The notes below the pieces were generated by a model, which was given only the letters and a program-made list of their open reading frames with translations, did no database searches and had not been told where the DNA came from. Below, one piece after another: positions 58,084-64,000 of a stretch of 64,000 bases of DNA. Each line of letters starts with the position of its first letter. The stretch's first letter is position 1. Position numbers and translations under genes: made by a program. The DNA lies in NCBI RefSeq assembly GCF_000521505.1, contig NZ_CP003915.1:2604001-2668000 (forward strand), in the 5' to 3' direction. This DNA comes from Advenella mimigardefordensis DPN7. Lineage in GTDB: Bacteria > Pseudomonadota > Gammaproteobacteria > Burkholderiales > Burkholderiaceae_B.

Positions 58084-59583
58084 CTAGCGTTTTTTGCCGC
58101 CAATCAGCGACCCCAGCACGCCACGGATCAATTGGCGCGCGGCGCCACGCACATAGCTTTTAGCCACTTGCTGAACAACGCCATCGCGGCGCCCGCCGCG
58201 CGGACCGGTGGAACCCACCATCAGATCCTTGACCATACCCAGGATATCGTTGCCTGTGTCTGCTGCTCCTGCCGACTTGGCCGAAACCTGTTCCGCATTT
58301 TTTTGCTCGGTCCGTTTGGCCAATACTTCAAATGCAGACTCGCGGTCAACCACCTGATCGTACTTACCGGCAAACTGAGACTGATTGCGCAGGGCCTGAC
58401 GTTCTGCATCGGTGGCAGGGCCGATACGGCTGGCCGGGGGCATGACCCAGCCGCGCTGCGTAATGCCCGGACTTCCCTTGGCATCCAGAAACGACAACAA
58501 GGCTTCACCAACGCCCAGTTCGCCAATGGCCTGGGTGATATCCAGTTCCGGGTTGGGGCGCATGGTTTCGGCAGCCGTTTTTACCGCACGCTGATCACGT
58601 GGCGTAAAGGCACGCAATGCATGCTGCACCCGGTTACCCAGTTGACCCAGGACCGTTTCCGGGATATCCAGCGGGTTCTGCGTCACGAAAAACACGCCGA
58701 CGCCCTTGGAGCGTACCAGCCGCACAATCTGTTCGATTTTCTGTAACAACGCCGCCGGCGCATCGGTAAACAGCAAGTGCGCTTCATCAAAGAAAAACAC
58801 CAGACGCGGCTTCTCGGGGTCGCCAATTTCCGGCAGGGACTCGTAAATCTCCGCCAGCAGCCACAGCAAAAAGACCGCATACAGCTTGGGCGACTGCATC
58901 AGCTTGTCTGCGGCCAGGATATTGACAACGCCCTGACCATTGGCATCGGTACGAATTAAATCATGTATATCGAGCATGGGTTCGCCGAAAAAAAGATCGG
59001 CACCCTGCGACTCCAGCTGCAGCAAGGCGCGCTGAATCGCCCCCACTGAAGCTGCCGACACATTGCCATAGTTCTGGCGCAGTTCGCTGGCGCGGTCTGC
59101 GACGTTTTGCAGCATCGCCCGCAAATCCTTGAGGTCCAGTAGCAATTGCCCTTCATCGTCAGCGACCTTGAACACCAGATTCAGCACACCCGTCTGGGTA
59201 TCGTTCAAGTCCAGCATCCGTGCCAGCAGCAACGGGCCCATGTCGGACATGGTGGCCCGCACAGGATGGCCCTGTTCGCCGAACACATCCCACAAGACGG
59301 TGGGCGCTGCGCCCCATTGCGGGGTTGGCAAGCCATATTTCTGCAGGCGTTCCTGCATTTTGGGGCTATCGGTACCGGCCTGGGAGATACCGGTGAGGTC
59401 CCCCTTGACGTCTGCCATGAATACCGGCGTACCCAGACGCGAAAAAGACTGGGCCAGCACCTGAAGCGTAACCGTTTTGCCGGTGCCGGTCGCCCCGGTG
59501 ATACAACCGTGACGATTGGCCATCTGTGGCAGGATGACGACATCTGTCTGACCACTTTTTGCAATAAGTACCGGATCTGCCAT
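58084..59583 (-). CDS. HerA-like DUF853 ATPase (YjgR family)
   Basis: Ring-forming P-loop ATPase of 499 residues. Walker A is [12 protein letters not shown] (about 26-37), Walker [12 protein letters not shown] (about 240-250), and [33 protein letters not shown] marks the DUF853/HerA group. Role unknown; related proteins take part in DNA processing or are conserved without a known role. The ATG at 59583 ([10 protein letters not shown]) is the family start; the preceding 59 codons in frame are Arg/Cys-rich and not conserved. Confidence 0.88.
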   Translation of the reverse strand: MADPVLIAKSGQTDVVILPQMANRHGCITGATGTGKTVTLQVLAQSFSRLGTPVFMADVKGDLTGISQAGTDSPKMQERLQKYGLPTPQWGAAPTVLWDVFGEQGHPVRATMSDMGPLLLARMLDLNDTQTGVLNLVFKVADDEGQLLLDLKDLRAMLQNVADRASELRQNYGNVSAASVGAIQRALLQLESQGADLFFGEPMLDIHDLIRTDANGQGVVNILAADKLMQSPKLYAVFLLWLLAEIYESLPEIGDPEKPRLVFFFDEAHLLFTDAPAALLQKIEQIVRLVRSKGVGVFFVTQNPLDIPETVLGQLGNRVQHALRAFTPRDQRAVKTAAETMRPNPELDITQAIGELGVGEALLSFLDAKGSPGITQRGWVMPPASRIGPATDAERQALRNQSQFAGKYDQVVDRESAFEVLAKRTEQKNAEQVSAKSAGAADTGNDILGMVKDLMVGSTGPRGGRRDGVVQQVAKSYVRGAARQLIRGVLGSLIGGKKR

Positions 59584-59834
59584 GAGTTTCCCTTTGTATC
59601 GATGAACGTGCTGCGAGCGTTTCCCGACCCTGGTTCTGCACGTAGTGAACAATCGGCGGCCAGCGCGGCGACAGCGCCCTGGCGACGACGCCTGTACGCA
59701 CAGCAAGCCTGCGCAGGAACAGCGCTGGCTGCCTGAATGTCGGTAAAACGACGTAAACAAGCCGTATTCTATAAAAGTTTATGACTGTTCAGGGTAAAAT
59801 TCCTTATTTTGCTACTTCAAGAGTTAATCAAACC

Positions 59835-60572
59835 ATGGCAGGTCACAGTAAATGGGCAAATATCCAGCACCGTAAAGGTCGCCAGGATGCCAAGCGCGGA
59901 AAAATCTGGACAAAAATTATTCGGGAGATCACGGTGGCTGCACGTGCCGGCGGCCCTGATCCGGATAGCAACCCGGCCTTGCGCCTGGCCTGGGACAAGG
60001 CCACTGCTGCCAATATGCCAAAAGACAACATCCAGCGCGCCATCACGCGCGGTGCCGGCGGCGCCGATGGCGACAACTACGAATCCATCCGCTATGAAGG
60101 CTATGGCATCAGTGGGGCGGCGGTCATTATCGATTGCATGACCGATAATCGCACCCGCACGGTGTCGGATGTGCGCCACGCGCTGACCAAACACGGTGGT
60201 AATCTGGGCCAGGACGGTTCAGTGGCATTCATGTTCAAGCATTGCGGCCAGTTTATTTTCAGCCCGGACTATTCTGAAGACCAGATCATCGAAGTGGCGC
60301 TGGAAGCCGGTGCCGAAGATGTGGTCACCGATGAAGAAGGACTGATTGAAGTGCTGTGCGAACCGCCACTCTTTTCCGATGTACGCGCCGCGTTTGAAAA
60401 AGCCGGCCTGAAACCGGAAATGGAAGGCGTTATCATGAAGCCATTGAACGAAACAGAGCTCACCGGCGACGACGCAAAAAAAATGCAGAAAATTCTTGAC
60501 CAGCTCGAAAGCCTGGATGACGTGCAGGAGGTGTACACCACCGCTGTCTTCAATGAAACGGAAGAAGGATAA
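59835..60572 (+). CDS. yebC: YebC/PmpR family protein
   Basis: 245-residue protein that opens with [20 protein letters not shown], the invariant YebC/PmpR start, and has GGDGDNYE-type loops in the middle. The family has been described both as DNA-binding regulators and as ribosome-associated factors that aid translation through proline-rich stretches. The ATG at 59835 is fixed by this conserved N-terminus. It heads the run yebC-purD-nadD-rsfS-rlmH-maf. Confidence 0.96.
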   Translation: MAGHSKWANIQHRKGRQDAKRGKIWTKIIREITVAARAGGPDPDSNPALRLAWDKATAANMPKDNIQRAITRGAGGADGDNYESIRYEGYGISGAAVIIDCMTDNRTRTVSDVRHALTKHGGNLGQDGSVAFMFKHCGQFIFSPDYSEDQIIEVALEAGAEDVVTDEEGLIEVLCEPPLFSDVRAAFEKAGLKPEMEGVIMKPLNETELTGDDAKKMQKILDQLESLDDVQEVYTTAVFNETEEG

Positions 60573-60580
60573 GATACCCC

Positions 60581-61864
60581 ATGAAGGCACTTGTTATTGG
60601 TAACGGTGGACGCGAACACGCCATCGCCTGGCGACTTGCGCAGTCGCCGCGTATTTCAACTGTATTTGTTGCCCCGGGCAATGGCGGCACCGCCACCGAC
60701 CCGGCGCTCACCAGCCTGCCCATTTCCGATCTGCAGCAGCTGGCGCAATTTGCGCAGGACGAACAGATCGCGCTGACAGTGGTCGGCCCCGAAGCGCCGC
60801 TGGCCGCCGGTGCGGTTGATCTATTCCGCAGCAAGGGTCTGGCCGTATTCGGTCCCACTCAGGCCGCCGCACAGCTGGAAAGCTCCAAGGATTTTGCCAA
60901 AGCGTTTATGCTGCGCCATCACATTCCCACAGCCGCCTATGCAACCTTTACAGACCCGCAGGCCGCACATGACTATGTTCGTGAACAAGGCGCTCCTATC
61001 GTCGTCAAGGCCGATGGCCTGGCGGCCGGCAAGGGTGTGGTGGTTGCGCTGACCGAAGATGAAGCCCATGCCGCCATCGACAGCATGCTGGGTGACGGCT
61101 CCCTGGGGAGCGCCGGCGCTCGGGTCGTGATTGAAGCCTGCCTGGAAGGCGAAGAAGCCAGTTTTATCGTCATGTGCGATGGCAAACACGTCCTGCCCAT
61201 GGCCAGCAGCCAGGATCACAAGCGCCAGCTGGACGGCGACAAAGGTCCGAATACCGGCGGCATGGGCGCCTACTCGCCCGCACCGATAGTGAGCGAGGTG
61301 CTGCATCAGCGCATCATGGATGAAGTGATCTGGCCTACCATCAAGGGCATGGCCAGTGACGGGATTGAATATACCGGCTTTCTGTATGCAGGCGTGATGA
61401 TTGGCGATGGCCCCGATGCGACCCGTCCCATCAAGGTGCTGGAATTTAACTGCCGCATGGGCGATCCCGAAACGCAACCCATCATGATGCGCATCCGTAA
61501 CGATTTTTCCGAAGTCGTGGAACACGCTATTGCAGGTACGCTGGATCAGGCCAGAATCGACTGGGATCCGCGCACCGCCCTGGGTGTCGTCATGGCATCG
61601 CATAATTATCCTGGCACACCCCGCACGGGCGACGCCATCACCAGCATTCCCGATGCCACTGATGAGTGCGTCACCTTTCACGCGGGTACCCGCGTGCAGG
61701 AAGGCGTGCTGCAAACCTCTGGCGGTCGCGTCCTGTGCGTGACCGCACTGGGTAGCACACCAGCAGCGGCACGCGAGATTGCCTATGCCGCCCTTGAGAA
61801 AATTCGCTTTGACGGCAGCCAGTATCGCAAGGACATTGGCTGGCGCGCCCTGAAACCGGCATGA
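60581..61864 (+). CDS. purD: Phosphoribosylamine-glycine ligase (GARS)
   Basis: Second step of purine synthesis. The 427-residue ATP-grasp enzyme starts with KALVIGNGGREHAIAWRLAQS and has KADGLAAGKGVVVA near 142-155, SSQDHKRQLDGDKGPNTGGMGAYSP near 209-233 and FNCRMGDPETQ near 288-298. Its stop overlaps the nadD start (ATGA). It begins 8 bases after the yebC stop. Confidence 0.97.
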   Translation: MKALVIGNGGREHAIAWRLAQSPRISTVFVAPGNGGTATDPALTSLPISDLQQLAQFAQDEQIALTVVGPEAPLAAGAVDLFRSKGLAVFGPTQAAAQLESSKDFAKAFMLRHHIPTAAYATFTDPQAAHDYVREQGAPIVVKADGLAAGKGVVVALTEDEAHAAIDSMLGDGSLGSAGARVVIEACLEGEEASFIVMCDGKHVLPMASSQDHKRQLDGDKGPNTGGMGAYSPAPIVSEVLHQRIMDEVIWPTIKGMASDGIEYTGFLYAGVMIGDGPDATRPIKVLEFNCRMGDPETQPIMMRIRNDFSEVVEHAIAGTLDQARIDWDPRTALGVVMASHNYPGTPRTGDAITSIPDATDECVTFHAGTRVQEGVLQTSGGRVLCVTALGSTPAAAREIAYAALEKIRFDGSQYRKDIGWRALKPA

Positions 61865-62448
61865 AAAAAATCGGACTTCTGGGCGGCAGCTTCAACCCGG
61901 TCCATCTGGCTCACCTGGCCATGGCCAGGACAGCCTTGCGTGCGCTGAATCTGGACGAAGTGCAGCTGATTCCTGCCGGCAACCCCTGGCAGAAACAGCC
62001 GCTACAGATCAGCGGCGCGCAGCGGCTGGAAATGCTCGCGCTGGCGATTGCCGATGAACCGGGAATCGTGGTCAACGATATCGAAATCAATCGGGAAGGC
62101 GCCACCTACACCATTGATACGCTGCGCAGCCTGCCGCGCGATGCGAAATACTACTGGCTATTGGGCACCGATCAGCTCAATAATTTCTGCACCTGGCAGA
62201 ACTGGCAGGAGATCACAGACTACGTCACACTGACCGTCGCCTGGCGCACCGGCCATCCCCTGCACATCCCGCCAGAACTGGATGCGCTGCTGCGGCGCGA
62301 TGGCAAGGGTCTGATCACCCTGCCGTTTAAAGCCATGGACGTATCCTCCACTGAAATCCGCTCACGGATCAGCCAGGGACAGGATGCCTCCGAATTTGTT
62401 CCCGCGCCCGTTCTGGATTACATTAATACTCACGGACTCTACCAATAG
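61861..62448 (+). CDS. nadD: Nicotinate-nucleotide adenylyltransferase
   Basis: NAD synthesis enzyme of 195 residues that adenylates nicotinate mononucleotide. The nucleotidyltransferase motif GLLGGSFNPVHLAHLAMA (residues 5-22) with the HxxH pair, and the C-terminal SSTEIRSRIS (about 159-168), are conserved. It overlaps purD by four bases. In the Bordetella-type order a hemF gene would be expected between the two; here there is none. Confidence 0.96.
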   Translation: MKKIGLLGGSFNPVHLAHLAMARTALRALNLDEVQLIPAGNPWQKQPLQISGAQRLEMLALAIADEPGIVVNDIEINREGATYTIDTLRSLPRDAKYYWLLGTDQLNNFCTWQNWQEITDYVTLTVAWRTGHPLHIPPELDALLRRDGKGLITLPFKAMDVSSTEIRSRISQGQDASEFVPAPVLDYINTHGLYQ

Positions 62449-62497
62449 CAGATTGCCTTGCTGCCCCTAGCCCGCAAACCGGAAAATTTTATTACCT

Positions 62498-62905
62498 ATG
62501 AATATACAAAAACTGCAACGTCTGGTCATTGATGCACTGGAGGACGTCAAAGCCCAGGACATCCGGGTATTCAACACCAGCCATCTGACCAGCCTGTTTG
62601 ACCGGGTCGTGATCGCCAGCGGTACATCCAACCGCCAGACGCGCGCCCTGGCCAGCAGTGTTGTTAATGCAGCCCGTGCCCACAAAATACCCATTATCGC
62701 GCTGGAAGGCGAAGAATCCGGCGAGTGGGTGCTGGTGGACATTGGCGATGTTGTAATCCATTGCATGCAACCGGCCATTCGCCAATACTACAATCTGGAA
62801 GCAGTATGGGGCGACAAGCCGGTGCGCGTCCGTCTGCTGGATCAGTCCAAAGGTCCTGCCATGCAGGGTTTTGCCGGCGCCGATGACGACAACATGGAAG
62901 AATAA
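62498..62905 (+). CDS. rsfS: Ribosomal silencing factor RsfS
   Basis: Small protein of 135 residues that binds uL14 and blocks subunit joining under starvation. [20 protein letters not shown] and [24 protein letters not shown] and [16 protein letters not shown] are family hallmarks. The C-terminal 25 residues are acidic. The adjacency nadD-rsfS-rlmH is widespread in proteobacteria. Confidence 0.96.
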   Translation: MNIQKLQRLVIDALEDVKAQDIRVFNTSHLTSLFDRVVIASGTSNRQTRALASSVVNAARAHKIPIIALEGEESGEWVLVDIGDVVIHCMQPAIRQYYNLEAVWGDKPVRVRLLDQSKGPAMQGFAGADDDNMEE

Positions 62906-62913
62906 AACGCCCC

Positions 62914-63384
62914 ATGAAGCTCATTGTCATCGCTGTCGGCAACAAAATGCCCGATTGGGTATCCACCGCATGGAAAGACTATGTGAAACGGATGCCTGCC
63001 GACTGCACGATCGAGCTGCGGGAAATTAAGCCCGAGCCCAGAACCTCGGGCAAAACCGCCGCACAAATGATGGAAGCAGAAGGCCGCCGCATTCAGACGG
63101 CACTGCCTGCCGACAGCCTGGTCATTGCCCTGGACGAACATGGCCGCGACCTCACCACCATGGACCTGTCGCAACAGCTGGCCGGCTGGCGCGACCATAG
63201 CCAGGATGTCGCCTTTCTGATCGGCGGCCCCGACGGGCTGGATGCAGACCTTAAAAAGCGCAGTGCCAGCCTTATCCGCCTGTCATCGCTCACGCTGCCG
63301 CACCCGATGGTACGCATCGTGCTGGCCGAACAGCTGTATCGTGCCTGGGCCATTCTTACCAATCATCCCTATCACCGCGCCTGA
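62914..63384 (+). CDS. rlmH: 23S rRNA m3-pseudouridine-1915 methyltransferase
   Basis: SPOUT methyltransferase of 156 residues that modifies helix 69 of 23S r[23 protein letters not shown] opens as in Rlm[10 protein letters not shown] and [19 protein letters not shown] form the knotted SAM site, and the C-terminal LTNHPYHRA is typical. It begins 8 bases after rsfS. Confidence 0.97.
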   Translation: MKLIVIAVGNKMPDWVSTAWKDYVKRMPADCTIELREIKPEPRTSGKTAAQMMEAEGRRIQTALPADSLVIALDEHGRDLTTMDLSQQLAGWRDHSQDVAFLIGGPDGLDADLKKRSASLIRLSSLTLPHPMVRIVLAEQLYRAWAILTNHPYHRA

Positions 63385-63415
63385 CCGCCGCGTTACCCGG
63401 ATCGCCAATTCATTT

Positions 63416-64000
63416 ATGACTGCTTTGAACCATACCGCCAGGAACAGCGCAACTGATCTGGCAGCATCGCTGCCCATGACGCAGGTGCAAACGCAAGCCA
63501 TTTTTCTGGCATCGGCCAGCCCGCGTCGCCATCAATTGCTTACTCAAATGGGCATTGTTCACGACGTGCTTCAGGTGCCTGCGCCGCCAGGCGAAGATGA
63601 GCCCTTGCTGCCCGGGGAGCATCCTGCCAGTTATGTTAAACGCACCGCCAGAGAGAAGGCCGAACGCGCCGTAGCGCATCTGCATGCCTGCGATCTGCCG
63701 CCCCGCCCCATCCTGACCGCTGATACAACCGTGATGATGGGATCACAACTTCTGGGAAAAGCGCATACCGACAATGACGTGCGCCAGGCGCTGTCCGCCC
63801 TGTCGGGACAAACGCATGAGGTACACACCGCTATCGTGCTGGCCTGGCGGGATCGCCTGTACGAAGACGTCTCCATCACAAATGTGATAATGAAACCGCT
63901 CACCACAGACGATATCGAGTGGTATGTGCGTTCGGGTGAAGGTATCGGTAAAGCCGGCGCCTACGGTATACAGGGCCTGGCGTCTGCCTTTGTGGCATCC
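63416..64000 (+). CDS. maf: Maf family nucleotide pyrophosphatase, C-terminus beyond the window
   Basis: Reading frame open from ATG 63416 to the window edge (195 codons, no stop). FLASASPRRHQLLTQMGI near 29-46 and TADTTVMMGSQLLGKAHTD near 100-118 are the Maf signatures; the protein hydrolyses noncanonical nucleotides such as dTTP/UTP or m7GTP depending on subfamily. An alternative start is the ATG at 63476 (MTQVQT), which would remove 20 unconserved residues; the ribosome binding site is weak for both. It continues the rlmH run; rng or cafA would be expected next in this family. Confidence 0.93.
   Translation, partial: MTALNHTARNSATDLAASLPMTQVQTQAIFLASASPRRHQLLTQMGIVHDVLQVPAPPGEDEPLLPGEHPASYVKRTAREKAERAVAHLHACDLPPRPILTADTTVMMGSQLLGKAHTDNDVRQALSALSGQTHEVHTAIVLAWRDRLYEDVSITNVIMKPLTTDDIEWYVRSGEGIGKAGAYGIQGLASAFVAS

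Overview
The window is a 64 kb stretch of ordinary, gene-dense chromosome from a betaproteobacterium, most likely of the family Alcaligenaceae. The evidence is the gene order ompA-gyrA-serC-pheA-hisC-tyrA-aroA-cmk, which I know from Bordetella and Achromobacter, and the second housekeeping run yebC-purD-nadD-rsfS-rlmH-maf. Moderate GC by eye and a TctAB-type transporter fit a genus such as Advenella, but the genus is an inference. I see no phage, insertion sequence, integron, plasmid function or CRISPR array.

Layout. 1-8900 (minus strand): gyrA, then a tightly packed serine/aromatic amino acid operon (serC, pheA, hisC, tyrA, aroA) running into cmk, which is cut by the window edge. 9388-12144 (plus): ompA with its own promoter and terminator, then ubiG, gph and an OmpA-type lipoprotein. 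12225-12537 (minus): a circularly permuted, two-piece tmRNA gene. 12600-15081: a DUF1415 gene, an unknown gene and a lone rfbD. 15098-19347: an RND efflux pump and its adaptor without an outer-membrane channel. 19455-23064: divergent prc protease and lytic transglycosylase. 23204-23280: tRNA(CAU). 23541-27910: a two-component system divergent from tctB-tctA, with no tctC. 28084-34208: DUF421 protein, SstT, a barnase/barstar pair, an MFS carrier, CDP-diacylglycerol pyrophosphatase and an anchored hypothetical protein. 34344-38139: an FMN-dependent glutamate synthase-like membrane protein and three lipoproteins, two of them paralogues with a SecD-P1-like domain. 38276-39605: cytochrome b561 and cytochrome c'. 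39746-46198: purB, mnmA and the glycolate oxidase genes glcF-glcE-glcD. 46419-47717: aroG behind a phenylalanine attenuator. 47886-50049: tldD and a DUF4136 lipoprotein. 50275-59583: pepN, fbp, an aldo-keto reductase, a LysR regulator, a quinone oxidoreductase divergent from a MarR regulator, and a HerA-like ATPase. 59835-64000: yebC, purD, nadD, rsfS, rlmH and maf, the last cut by the window edge.

How the genes connect. The aromatic pathway appears twice: aroA, tyrA, pheA and a HisC-type aminotransferase in the serC operon, and the entry enzyme aroG 40 kb away. AroG is preceded by an 18-codon Phe-rich leader peptide and an intrinsic terminator, so charged tRNA-Phe should control entry into the pathway at the transcript level, while the ACT domain of PheA gives feedback at the protein level.

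The two most noteworthy observations are the permuted ssrA gene (tag ANDESYALAA, acceptor half encoded upstream of the coding half) and the Phe attenuator in front of aroG. Others worth a look are a Gln at the GyrA quinolone-determining position 83, a secreted barnase with its barstar, and the SecD-P1-like lipoprotein pair.
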